DNA of 17,528 nucleotides from an uncultured Clostridia bacterium (lineage in GTDB: Bacteria > Bacillota > Clostridia > Christensenellales > Aristaeellaceae): the NCBI GenBank assembly GCA_934663625.1, contig CAKUKP010000067.1, positions 1 through 17,528 of the forward strand. Direction: 5' to 3'. The translations under genes were made by a program, and so were the position numbers. Under the pieces are notes generated by a model. The model saw only the letters and a list, made by a program, of their open reading frames with translations. It had not been told where the DNA came from and searched no databases. Below are positions 6,984 to 14,012 of the stretch, piece after piece; position 1 is the first letter of the stretch; each line of letters opens with the position of its first letter.

Positions 6984-7382
6984 GTGTACCGAATTTATGT
7001 ATTGGCGGATCAGGATGCGGCTATGGAACGCTATGTAAATCCAATCATTCGGTTTTGCAGCGCGAGAGGGCTGTTTCCGCAGATCGAATGCCACGACAAT
7101 CAGGAATCGTTTTTCGAAAGCGTGCGAAAGGCCGCGCCGACGAATGCGCTGATCGCCCTGTCCGGCGTGGCAGGACTGAATGCCGCGGAACACCTTCGTT
7201 CCCTTCTGCCCGCGTGTGGAATCATCTGGTGCAGCGATCTGGATTTTTCGCTTCAGGCGTTCCGGCTGCGCGCGGATTATTTCATGCTGGAGCCAGCAAT
7301 CGAGGAAAACCTTCCGCGCGGGCTGAACGTATGGTTTGAAGAAAAGAACGCCCGAATGATTCAAAACAAAACAGAAAGATGA
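6984..7382 (+). CDS. Stand-alone degenerate receiver (pseudo-receiver) protein
   Basis: The 132-residue protein starts at GTG with GGAGG six bases upstream; the nearby ATG at 6979 is out of frame. It follows the layout of a CheY-like receiver and can be laid along the neighbouring LytTR regulator. YRIYVLADQDAAMERYVNP matches the first strand and helix, NALIALSGVAGLNAAEHLRS the third strand and helix, GIIWCSDLDFSLQAFRLRA the fourth, and DYFMLEPAIEENL the fifth. The working residues are lost: the phosphoacceptor position is Ala (no Asp between residues 39 and 84), the conserved Lys before the last Pro is Glu103, and the first acidic residue is Ala. No output domain follows. It heads the plus-strand set, 13 bases before the secreted propeller gene. 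A role as a partner or modulator of the LytTR regulator is plausible but inferred from structure and place only. Confidence 0.75.
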   Translation: MYRIYVLADQDAAMERYVNPIIRFCSARGLFPQIECHDNQESFFESVRKAAPTNALIALSGVAGLNAAEHLRSLLPACGIIWCSDLDFSLQAFRLRADYFMLEPAIEENLPRGLNVWFEEKNARMIQNKTER

Positions 7383-7395
7383 GGAGGACAAATTC

Positions 7396-9402
7396 ATGCA
7401 AAGATCGATTCGCTTCGCAATCGCCATTATGCTGATTGCCGCCCTGTGCCTTGCCGCGGCCGCCAACGCCGCCGCGCTGCCCGTAAAGGCGCTCTCGCCC
7501 AAGCAGGTGGAGGAAAATCCCTATATGGCAAAGAGCGATGCCAACATTCATCACGACGGCTACAATACCGATTCTACCGATGAAGTCCTGCCGCTGGGCA
7601 TTTATCCCGAAATCAACGTGTCCTATGAAACCACCAACGCCAATGCTTCCCCCGCGATTTATTTCGACAGCTATGGCCATGCGGTGGTACCGCTGCTGGG
7701 CGGCATCGCGATTCGCGATCTGAACGCTGAAGAAACCACTACGCTCGGTTACTTTTCGCCCAAGCAGCACGATGGCGGCGGCTATATGATCCAGAGCTCC
7801 TATACCTATCTGGACAATGAAAACCGCATCGTATGCCCCACCAGCCACAACCATGTGCTGATGCTGCGCGCCACCGATGAAGAAGGCAGCGTACTGCCCG
7901 AATTTGAAAAGGTGCTGGATATCGATGTAAAGGCCGCGGCCGAAGCGGCGCTGGGCAAGGAGCTTACCCAGAATCTGTTGTCCGTGGTATTCGATTACGA
8001 AGGCAATCTGTGGTTCGCTACCGGCGGCTTCCGCATCTATCCCGATCGCGGACAGCAGGGCGTGCTGGGCTACATCGCCCGCAGCGCCATCGATGCGATT
8101 CTCAGCGGCGAAGAAACCGATCTTGCCGAGGCGGTATTCGTTTATGATCTGCCCGCGGGCGAGGGCGCTGAAAACGGCATCGCCGCTTCGAGCGAAGGCG
8201 CGGTGATCCTGACCAATCAGAATTGCTATCTGCTGCGCGCGAACGAAGGCGTAGAAGTCGTTTGGAAGACTCCCTATGAAAGCGTCGGCGCGAAGGTCAG
8301 CTGCGAAGGCGATAAGACCACCGGCGGCGGTCTGGCATGGGGCGGCGGATGCTCCCCCTCGCTGACCCCCAATCTGGTGCTGTTTACCGATAATCAGGAA
8401 ATCGTAAATCTGATCGCGCTGGATATGAAAACCGGCGAAGTGGTCGCCAGTCTGCCGGTGATCGATGATCTGCCCGAAGGCTATCAGGTAGCGGTTGAAA
8501 ATTCCGCGATCGTATACGATGATGGCGAAGGCACGGTCAGCACGATCGTCTGCAACTGGTTTGGCGCGGGCAGCGCTGGTCTTGCCAATCCGGACAGCGA
8601 TTCTTCCATCCAGAGCTACGCCAACATCTACGATATGAACTGGCTCACCCAGGGCAACAGCATGATCGCCCCAGGCGTGCAGCGCGTAGATACGATCAAA
8701 ACCGAAACCGGTTATGAAATGAAGTGCATCTGGAGCCGCAATGATCTGAGCGATACCTCGATCATGAAGCTCTCCACCGCCACCGGCTACATCTACGGCT
8801 ATGTACAGGATCTGAACACCCGCATGTGGCAGTACATTATTCTGGACTGGGAAACCGGCGAAACCGTATTTACCATGGATGTATCCAACAAATTCGGTTA
8901 CAACAACATGGCGATCGGCATGTATGCGGGCAACAGCGGCAACGCGCTCTATTGCCCCACCGGCTATCTGGAACTGCTGCGCCTTCAGGATCGGTTCGTT
9001 TACCTGCCCGAAATGCCCTATCGCAAGATCGATCTGGATCAGGCGGCGCGCAATGTACTTTCGCAGGATCATTTTGCGCAGGATGGCGGCGCGGGCAGCG
9101 TGATAAGCTGGCTGAACACCGTTGCGGTACGCAACGTGCACCCCAACACCACCGTGGCGATCCGCATAAACAACCTGTCCGGTAATGTATCCGAACTTTC
9201 GCTCTACGCCTACGGCGCGGATGGAAAGCTCGCGCAGGTCGCGCCGGAGCTGTGGACGATCACCGATGAAAACGGTCAGGCGGTCGATGCGATGACCGAC
9301 GGCACGATCTACGAACTGCGCGTGACGAGCGCGGATAACGGCGCGTTCGATCTGGATGAAGCGGAGCGCGCAATCAAGATCTCCGTAGTGCTCGCAAAAT
9401 AA
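7396..9402 (+). CDS. Secreted beta-propeller-like (PQQ-like) protein of unknown function
   Basis: The start follows AGGAGG by eight bases. The 668-residue product opens with a Sec signal peptide (MQRSIRFAIAIMLIAALCLA, cut near ANA-A at about residue 25) and has no lipobox. The mature N-terminus carries NPYMAKSDANIHHDGYNTDS, a segment I associate with secreted proteins encoded beside alkylsulfatases. The rest is rich in short beta-strand blocks with aspartate/glycine turns such as YEGNLWFATGGFRIYPDRG, ALDMKTGEVVASLPVIDDL and ILDWETGETVFTMDVSNKF, as in propellers of the PQQ/WD40-like kind. A small beta-domain ends the protein. No catalytic motif was recognised. It lies between a pseudo-receiver and a sulfatase, all three on one strand, so it may bind or present the sulfatase substrate outside the cell. 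That role is a guess. Confidence 0.8.
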   Translation: MQRSIRFAIAIMLIAALCLAAAANAAALPVKALSPKQVEENPYMAKSDANIHHDGYNTDSTDEVLPLGIYPEINVSYETTNANASPAIYFDSYGHAVVPLLGGIAIRDLNAEETTTLGYFSPKQHDGGGYMIQSSYTYLDNENRIVCPTSHNHVLMLRATDEEGSVLPEFEKVLDIDVKAAAEAALGKELTQNLLSVVFDYEGNLWFATGGFRIYPDRGQQGVLGYIARSAIDAILSGEETDLAEAVFVYDLPAGEGAENGIAASSEGAVILTNQNCYLLRANEGVEVVWKTPYESVGAKVSCEGDKTTGGGLAWGGGCSPSLTPNLVLFTDNQEIVNLIALDMKTGEVVASLPVIDDLPEGYQVAVENSAIVYDDGEGTVSTIVCNWFGAGSAGLANPDSDSSIQSYANIYDMNWLTQGNSMIAPGVQRVDTIKTETGYEMKCIWSRNDLSDTSIMKLSTATGYIYGYVQDLNTRMWQYIILDWETGETVFTMDVSNKFGYNNMAIGMYAGNSGNALYCPTGYLELLRLQDRFVYLPEMPYRKIDLDQAARNVLSQDHFAQDGGAGSVISWLNTVAVRNVHPNTTVAIRINNLSGNVSELSLYAYGADGKLAQVAPELWTITDENGQAVDAMTDGTIYELRVTSADNGAFDLDEAERAIKISVVLAK

Positions 9403-9415
9403 GAAAACATCGTTT

Positions 9416-9450
9416 CGGTCTGGCGCGTTATTACGCCAGACCGATTTTTA
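9416..9450 (+). terminator. Rho-independent terminator or attenuator between the propeller and sulfatase genes
   Basis: CGGTCTGGCG (9416-9425) and CGCCAGACCG (9434-9443) form a perfect 10-bp stem with an 8-base loop, followed by ATTTTTA. It ends only 18 bases before the sulfatase start, which leaves no room for a separate promoter, so the sulfatase is presumably expressed by partial read-through. Confidence 0.88.
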
Positions 9451-9468
9451 GTAATTCATGGAGGATAA

Positions 9469-11466
9469 ATGATGAAGCGAATCGTTGCTTACGCGCTCGC
9501 CGCGCTGTTTATGCTCTCCTGCGCGCTTGCGGAAACAACCCTCAACGCCGAAAAGAAGCCCGCGACCGAAATTACCGAAGCCACCAACGCGGAAGTGTAT
9601 CAATTGCTGGATTTTTCCGATGAACAGGAAGCGGAATTTGCGAATCGCGGTCTGATCGCCGCACCGGAAAATCTTACGATTCTTGCCGAAAACGGGATGA
9701 CGATCTGGTCGCAGGATGCGTATGATTTCGTGCGCAGCGCCGAAACCGCGCCCGCGTCCGCCAACCCCAGCCTGTGGCGCAACACGCAGTACAACGCGCT
9801 CTACGGCCTCTTTCAGGTTACCGATGATATCTATCAGGTGCGCGGCTACGATATTTCCAATGTCACCTTCGTGCGCAGTCAGCACGGCTGGATCATCATG
9901 GATTGCGCCAGCAGCCGCTACACTGCCGCGGAAGCGCTGAAGCTGTTCCGTTCGGAAATGGGCGATGATCCCATCGTCGCCATCATCATCAGCCATGCGC
10001 ACGCGGATCATTACGGCGGCATCGAAGGGCTGATTTCCGCCGAGGACGCCGCCGATGCAGCGCTGCCGCTTGATCAGCAGATCGCCTCCGGCAAGACCGC
10101 GATCATCGTGCCGCAGGGCTTTGTGGATTCGGTGATGCGGGAAAACGTATTCGCCGGAACCGCGATGAAGCGCCGCACAACCTATCAGTACGGCAGCTTC
10201 CTGCCCTACGATGAACAGGGACGGCTTTCCGTAGGCATCGGACTTACCGTCGTCCAGACCGGCGTGGGCTACATCGCGCCCACGTATGAAATCACCGATG
10301 AATTGTGTGAAATGGAAATTGACGGCGTTCGAACGATCTTCCAGCTCACACCGGGCACCGAATCCCCCGCCGAAATGAACACCTATTTCCCCGATATGCA
10401 GGCGCTTTGGATGGCGGAAAACTGCACCGGCACCATGCACAATCTATATACGCTGCGCGGTGCAGAGGTGCGCGACGCGAACGATTGGGCGCGCTACATT
10501 ACCGAAGCGCAGACGCTGTTTGCGGATGCCGAGGTCGTATTCCAATCCCACAACTGGCCGCACTGGGGCAGGGACGTGGTGAACGAATATCTGACCAACA
10601 CCGCCGCCGTATACAAATTCATGCACGATCAGACGCTTTTGTACATCAATCAGGGCTATACCGCGACGGAAATCGCCGATATGATTCAGCTGCCCGAAGC
10701 GCTGGAAAAGGTATGGTACACCCGCCAGTATTACGGCACGCTGCGCCACAACGTTCGCGCCGTCTATCAGAAGTACATGGGATGGTACGATGCAAATCCC
10801 GTGCACTTAAATGAACTTGCGCCAACCGAATACGCGCAGAAGCTGGTAGAATATCTGGGCGACGCGGATCGCATAATCGAAATGGCGCGCGCCGATTTCG
10901 AAAAGGGCGAATACCAGTGGGTAGCGCAGATCACGAACGCGCTGGTTTTCGCCGATCCCGCCAATCAGGATGCGCGCTGCCTGTGCGCCGATGCGCTGGA
11001 ACAGCTGGGCTATCAGGCGGAATCCGGCGCATGGCGAAACGCGTATCTGACTGCGGCGCTTGAGCTGCGCAACGGTACGGACAATTATCCGAAAGCCAAC
11101 CGCATCGGCGTGGGCAGTACTGCGCAGGGCATGGACGCGCAGACGATGCTGGATTGCATGGGCATTCAGATGGACGCGGAAAAGCTGGCGGATCGATCCT
11201 TTACCGTAAACCTGAAGCTTCAGGACGGTGATGATTACCTTTTGAAGGTGCATCACGGCGTATTGCTGTATTATAAGGATACCTTCGACGCAAACGCCGA
11301 TCTTACCCTATCCACCCAGCGCATGGGCATTCTCGCCATCATCAACGGAAATCTGGAAGAAGTAAATCAGCTGGTGACGGTCGAAGGCGGCGATGTTTCG
11401 CTGCTTACCGCCCTGTGCGAAAGCATGTGCGCGCCGGAGCTGTTCTTCAACATCATCGAACCGTAA
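9469..11466 (+). CDS. Secreted alkyl/aryl-sulfatase, metallo-beta-lactamase fold (SdsA/YjcS-like)
   Basis: The protein has 665 residues, close to Pseudomonas SdsA1. Two ATGs (9469, 9472) follow GGAGG; the second has better spacing. The signal peptide MMKRIVAYALAALFMLSCALA could be cut after ALA; MLSC is a poor lipobox. The zinc site is complete by comparison with SdsA1: SHAHADHYGG at 175-184 (His176, His178, Asp180, His181), Glu298 in PGTESPAEM, Glu317 in MAENCTGTMHNLYTLRG, and His361 in FQSHNWPHWG. Then come the alkylsulfatase dimerisation region (about 400-540, with GAWRNAYLTAALELRNG) and an SCP2-like C-terminal domain (about 545-665) that holds hydrophobic chains. The family hydrolyses primary alkyl sulfate esters to alcohol and sulfate. 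In a gut or similar setting the substrate could be a surfactant or a host/dietary sulfated lipid or sterol, which the sequence cannot decide. It is transcribed after the secreted propeller protein. Confidence 0.94.
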   Translation: MMKRIVAYALAALFMLSCALAETTLNAEKKPATEITEATNAEVYQLLDFSDEQEAEFANRGLIAAPENLTILAENGMTIWSQDAYDFVRSAETAPASANPSLWRNTQYNALYGLFQVTDDIYQVRGYDISNVTFVRSQHGWIIMDCASSRYTAAEALKLFRSEMGDDPIVAIIISHAHADHYGGIEGLISAEDAADAALPLDQQIASGKTAIIVPQGFVDSVMRENVFAGTAMKRRTTYQYGSFLPYDEQGRLSVGIGLTVVQTGVGYIAPTYEITDELCEMEIDGVRTIFQLTPGTESPAEMNTYFPDMQALWMAENCTGTMHNLYTLRGAEVRDANDWARYITEAQTLFADAEVVFQSHNWPHWGRDVVNEYLTNTAAVYKFMHDQTLLYINQGYTATEIADMIQLPEALEKVWYTRQYYGTLRHNVRAVYQKYMGWYDANPVHLNELAPTEYAQKLVEYLGDADRIIEMARADFEKGEYQWVAQITNALVFADPANQDARCLCADALEQLGYQAESGAWRNAYLTAALELRNGTDNYPKANRIGVGSTAQGMDAQTMLDCMGIQMDAEKLADRSFTVNLKLQDGDDYLLKVHHGVLLYYKDTFDANADLTLSTQRMGILAIINGNLEEVNQLVTVEGGDVSLLTALCESMCAPELFFNIIEP

Positions 11467-11486
11467 AACAAATCCAAATCACAGAA

Positions 11487-11528
11487 ACCGCCGCTCGTTC
11501 GCATCTGCACGGACGGCGGTCATTTTTT
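11487..11528 (+). terminator. Rho-independent terminator after the sulfatase gene
   Basis: ACCGCCG (11487-11493) pairs with CGGCGGT (11514-11520), and the stem continues with four more pairs after one mismatch. A run of six T follows at 11523-11528. It lies 20 bases past the sulfatase stop. Confidence 0.9.
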
Positions 11529-11570
11529 GCGCTGCATATGAGCTGGCGGCATTTCCTGCGTTCAGTTATA

Positions 11571-11599
11571 TTGATTTTCGTCTGCACGCTTGCTATAAT
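11571..11599 (+). promoter_or_regulatory. Promoter of the truncated LysR gene and downstream genes
   Basis: TTGATT (11571-11576), a 17-base spacer and TATAAT (11594-11599) preceded by TG make an extended -10 promoter. It is well placed 18 bases before the LysR ATG at 11618. It may still drive the lipoprotein gene at 12112 although the LysR gene is broken. Confidence 0.75.
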
Positions 11600-11617
11600 T
11601 TTTGTGGAGGGATCGAT

Positions 11618-12115
11618 ATGGAACTTCGAGTGCTGAATTACTTTCTCGCGGTTGCGCGAGAGGAAAACTTTACGCGGGCGGCGGAGCAGCTCCACATTAC
11701 CCAACCCACGCTTTCGCGGCAGATTGCCGATCTGGAAGCGGAACTTGGCGTAAAGCTGTTCACCCGCAGCAATCACAGCATTACGCTCACGGAGGACGGA
11801 ATGCTGCTCAAGCGCCGCGCGCAGGAGATACTGGCGCTCGCCGACAAAACCAGACGGGATTTTCTCAATAAAGAAGAAAATCTGGAAGGGACGATTTTGA
11901 TTGGAAGCGGCGAATTCCTGTCCACCCGAATCCTGACCGATTGCATCGCGGCGTTCCGAAGAAAGTATTCCCGCATTCGCTATGAGATTTACAGTGGAAA
12001 CGCCGTGAATATCAAAGATGGCATTGAACGCGGACTTCTGGATATGGGGCTTTGCATTTTCATCGCGCATTACGCATCCAAAATGATCCGCAGAAAAAAG
12101 GAGGTCGCAGCATGA
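11618..12115 (+). pseudogene. LysR-family regulator, truncated: DNA-binding domain and start of effector domain only
   Basis: The start is fixed by GGAGG eight bases before the ATG. Residues 1-60 are a clear LysR winged helix (ELRVLNYFLAVAREENFTRA, QLHITQPTLSRQIADLEAEL, GVKLFTRSNHSITLTEDG). The effector domain begins normally (GTILIGSGEFLSTRILTDCI, then GNAVNIKDGIERGLLDMGL) but after about residue 145 the family pattern stops, and an unrelated tail (CIFIAHYASKMIRRKKEVAA) ends the frame at 165 residues instead of roughly 290-300. The final TGA overlaps the ATG of the lipoprotein gene (ATGA). The likeliest reading is a deletion that joined the LysR gene to the 3' end of whatever gene once preceded the lipoprotein. 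The DNA-binding part may still be made, but inducer sensing should be lost. Confidence 0.82.
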
Positions 12116-12561
12116 AGAAAACCCTATCTTTTCTGTTTCTCTGCACCCTTGCACTGTTCTGTCTTACGGCTTGTGCGGAGCAATCCGATACGCCAAAATC
12201 CGCAGAAAGAAAACTGAAAATGTGCGTGGATGGACAGGAAGTAACCATCGTTCTGTATGATACCCCTGCCGCGAACGCGCTTTATGAAGCACTCCCCATG
12301 GAATTGCGCTTTTCAGATTACAATAGAACGGAAAAAATCGCATATCCGCCCGACGCGCTGCCGACCGATGACGAACCGGATGGCTGCGATCCGGAAACGG
12401 GCGATCTGTGTCTTTATGCGCCATGGGGCAACCTTTGCATTTTCTATCAGGATTTTCGCTATTCTCCGTCCCTGATCAGGCTTGGGCATGTAGAATCCGG
12501 CATGGAAATTCTGTCCGGCATGGAAAAAGACTTCACCGCTGTATTGGAGAGGATGAATTGA
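12112..12561 (+). CDS. Cyclophilin-like lipoprotein
   Basis: I choose the ATG at 12112 because AAGGAGG lies 7-8 bases upstream; an in-frame ATG at 12052 would add residues with no ribosome site before the signal peptide. The 149-residue product has a lipoprotein signal (MKKTLSFLFLCTLALFCLTAC) with lipobox L18-T19-A20-C21, so it should be anchored to the outer face of the membrane. The mature part fits the small cyclophilin-like fold family (Cyclophil_like2 type): DGQEVTIVLYDTPAANALYE, PMELRFSDYNRTEKIAYPP, GDLCLYAPWGNLCIFYQDF and a final LGHVESGMEIL. In Clostridia such genes commonly sit with LysR regulators and aldo/keto reductases, as here. The molecular role of this family is not established. 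It appears to be the only intact member of this cluster. Confidence 0.85.
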   Translation: MKKTLSFLFLCTLALFCLTACAEQSDTPKSAERKLKMCVDGQEVTIVLYDTPAANALYEALPMELRFSDYNRTEKIAYPPDALPTDDEPDGCDPETGDLCLYAPWGNLCIFYQDFRYSPSLIRLGHVESGMEILSGMEKDFTAVLERMN

Positions 12562-12562
12562 T

Positions 12563-12825
12563 ATGGAATATACCAAATTGGGAAAAACCGATATTGAAAT
12601 TTCCAGGGTATGCGTGGGCTGCATGAGCTTTGGCAAGGCCGGAACCATGCACGATTGGACGCTGGACGCAGCAGCTACCGAAGATGTGGTCAGGCACGCC
12701 CTCGATCTGGGCATCAACTTTTTGATACCGCCAACGGGTATTCTGCCGGTACCAGCGAGGAATATAGGCGCCATCGACCGCAACCCACCGCAGGGCGTAA
12801 TGCTGCTGGATGAAAAGAAGTAACC
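12563..12825 (+). pseudogene. Aldo/keto reductase remnant (N-terminus and C-terminus joined, plus a frameshift)
   Basis: The frame opens one base after the lipoprotein stop and is 87 codons long; intact family members have roughly 320 residues. Residues 1-53 are a typical start (MEYTKLGKTDIEISRVCVGC, MSFGKAGTMHDWTLDAAATE, VVRHALDLGINF). At about 12722 one base is missing (TTTTTGATACC where the family needs TTTTTCGATACC); the true continuation FDTANGYSAGTSEEY is found in the next frame up to about 12760. Directly after it the sequence becomes IGAIDRNPPQGVMLLDEKK and stops, which looks like the C-terminal end of the same enzyme family. So the TIM-barrel middle, with the catalytic Lys and His, is deleted. 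The product cannot be an active NADPH-dependent reductase. Assignment of the last 18 residues to the AKR C-terminus is from memory of the family and is less certain. Confidence 0.82.
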
Positions 12826-12866
12826 ATTTTCGTCTGACAACGACCCTCAAATATGCATCAAAAACC

Positions 12867-12892
12867 GCCGCAAATCGCGGCATTTACTTTTT
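12867..12892 (+). terminator. Weak terminator-like hairpin after the aldo/keto reductase remnant
   Basis: GCCGC (12867-12871) pairs with GCGGC (12877-12881) around five bases, followed by ATTTACTTTTTC. The stem is only 5 bp, so termination efficiency is doubtful, but position fits the end of the LysR-lipoprotein-reductase transcript. Confidence 0.4.
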
Positions 12893-12950
12893 CGATTGCC
12901 CGCGAATTTGCTTCGTTTCGGCTGACCGTAATTTGATAACTGTATAGCCA

Positions 12951-12989
12951 GCCGTCCCATCTCAGAGGTTCGAATCGAGATGGGACGGC
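12951..12989. repeat. Perfect 13-bp inverted repeat with a T-loop-like centre
   Basis: GCCGTCCCATCTC (12951-12963) is the exact reverse complement of GAGATGGGACGGC (12977-12989). The 13-base loop contains GGTTCGAATC, identical to the conserved T-loop part of many tRNA genes, but no D-arm or anticodon arm can be found upstream and the T-stem does not close. No T run follows on either strand, so it is not a standard terminator. It lies 9 bases past the stop of the 34-codon gene and at the point where the base composition changes. Confidence 0.7.
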
Positions 12990-12998
12990 ACGAGGGAA

Positions 12999-13103
12999 TC
13001 AGTTGCGTTCTTCTACCTTGATCTCACCACAGATAGAGCACCGGTAGACAAACTGGTCGTCATTTTGGGAAACCAGAACCCAGACATGCTTATGATTGGA
13101 CAT
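12999..13103 (-). CDS. 34-residue small protein with a CxxC zinc-ribbon half
   Basis: The minus strand encodes a 34-residue protein starting MSNHKHVWVLVSQNDDQFVY and ending RCSICGEIKVEERN. The ATG is preceded by GGAGGTG with seven-base spacing, which strongly supports translation. His4 and His6 near the start, with Cys22 and Cys25 in CSICG, could bind one zinc. It lies 43 bases downstream of the YbjN-like gene on the same strand and could share its transcript. No function is assigned; small proteins of this sort may bind nucleic acid or a protein partner. Confidence 0.72.
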   Translation of the reverse strand: MSNHKHVWVLVSQNDDQFVYRCSICGEIKVEERN

Positions 13104-13146
13104 TTTCTCTCACCTCCGTTTCAAATATCAGTTATTTGCCCGTTTT

Positions 13147-13788
13147 CTATTCCTCGGTTTCCGCAGAGTTGCTATCACCCGAGTTTTTTTCCAAAGCTTC
13201 CTTCTGCTTAGCCTCAAGTGCTTGTTGGAGCATCCGCCTCAATAAAGAGTGGTCATCATCCATCCCCATCATCGCCTTGTATTCGCTGCAGGCATTGTCA
13301 CTTTCCGGTTCCTTGCCCATCATCATCGGAACGATGGTTTCCTCGTACATGTGGGCCGATAGCAGGCTGATATCCACCATCCGCTCGGCCTGCTTCAGGC
13401 TCAACGGCGTATCACCGATGAATTGCGTATACTTCATCATGCATTCACCATCCCTGGGATCAAACTTCCACTCGCCGAGCACCGTAACAAAATTGATCCG
13501 ATGCAGCAGCTCTGCGAGAACCGTTCTCTTTTCTTCCACACAGAAAGCCGGCATCGCAACGGAAGCGGAAGCCGTTTCACGATTGGCGTCAAATTCGATC
13601 TTCATCACGAGAGGATACTTATCACCGCCAAACCTCATATTGATCATGCCGTATTCAGGCATCACCTGTCCCTTCATCCGGTGAGATTCCAGGTAGTCAA
13701 GAACGTTTTTCATGGACTCTGCCATAACGTCGCGCTCTTCCAAACCTTCCAGATACTTTTTGGCCTGTTCAATGTTATACTGCTTCAT
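13147..13788 (-). CDS. YbjN-like domain protein
   Basis: The 213-residue protein starts at an ATG preceded by AAGGAG at nine-base spacing. The middle (about residues 25-160) has the alternating helix-strand layout of the YbjN family, which shares the fold of type III secretion chaperones: an N-terminal helix (VLDYLESHRMKGQVMPEYGM), strand pair YPLVMKIEFDANRETASASV, a helix with EEKRTVLAELLHRINFVTVL, then GEWKFDPRDGECMMKYTQFI and a long helix VDISLLSAHMYEETIVPMMM. The last 50 residues are charged and probably disordered (ending NSGDSNSAETEE). YbjN proteins are linked to stress or regulatory roles in enterobacteria, without a defined biochemical activity, so the job here is unknown. It has no signal peptide or membrane segment. 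It lies upstream of the 34-residue gene and downstream of two other poorly characterised genes on the same strand. Confidence 0.78.
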   Translation of the reverse strand: MKQYNIEQAKKYLEGLEERDVMAESMKNVLDYLESHRMKGQVMPEYGMINMRFGGDKYPLVMKIEFDANRETASASVAMPAFCVEEKRTVLAELLHRINFVTVLGEWKFDPRDGECMMKYTQFIGDTPLSLKQAERMVDISLLSAHMYEETIVPMMMGKEPESDNACSEYKAMMGMDDDHSLLRRMLQQALEAKQKEALEKNSGDSNSAETEE

Positions 13789-14012
13789 CAGGGTTCACTC
13801 CTTTTCATATTGTCGTCCATGCTGTGTTTCTTTCGACTTTCCCTGTCGACACAATTGTTATATCACATTTTGATTCGTACCGATGAAGGCAATTTCTACC
13901 AAAATTCTATCAGTTCCATTCAAGCCGTGCAGTGGGTATTATGCCGGATAAACGCAAAGCGTCTGCCGGTAATCTATCATAATCCCAATGGTTATACGGT
14001 TCGTCTGTTGGC

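Noticed and set aside
7282..9141. 619-codon minus-strand open frame opposite the secreted propeller gene
   Set aside because: The translation is a His/Gln/Ile-rich shadow typical of antisense of GC-rich coding DNA. The plus strand has a signal peptide, ribosome site, promoter and terminator.
9448..10440. 330-codon minus-strand open frame opposite the alkylsulfatase
   Set aside because: It lies antisense to a gene with all zinc ligands conserved, and its start lies inside that gene without a ribosome site.
12951..12989. tRNA gene suggested by GGTTCGAATC
   Set aside because: No acceptor, D or anticodon arms are present at the right distances, and the T-stem does not pair; the bases instead form a simple inverted repeat.
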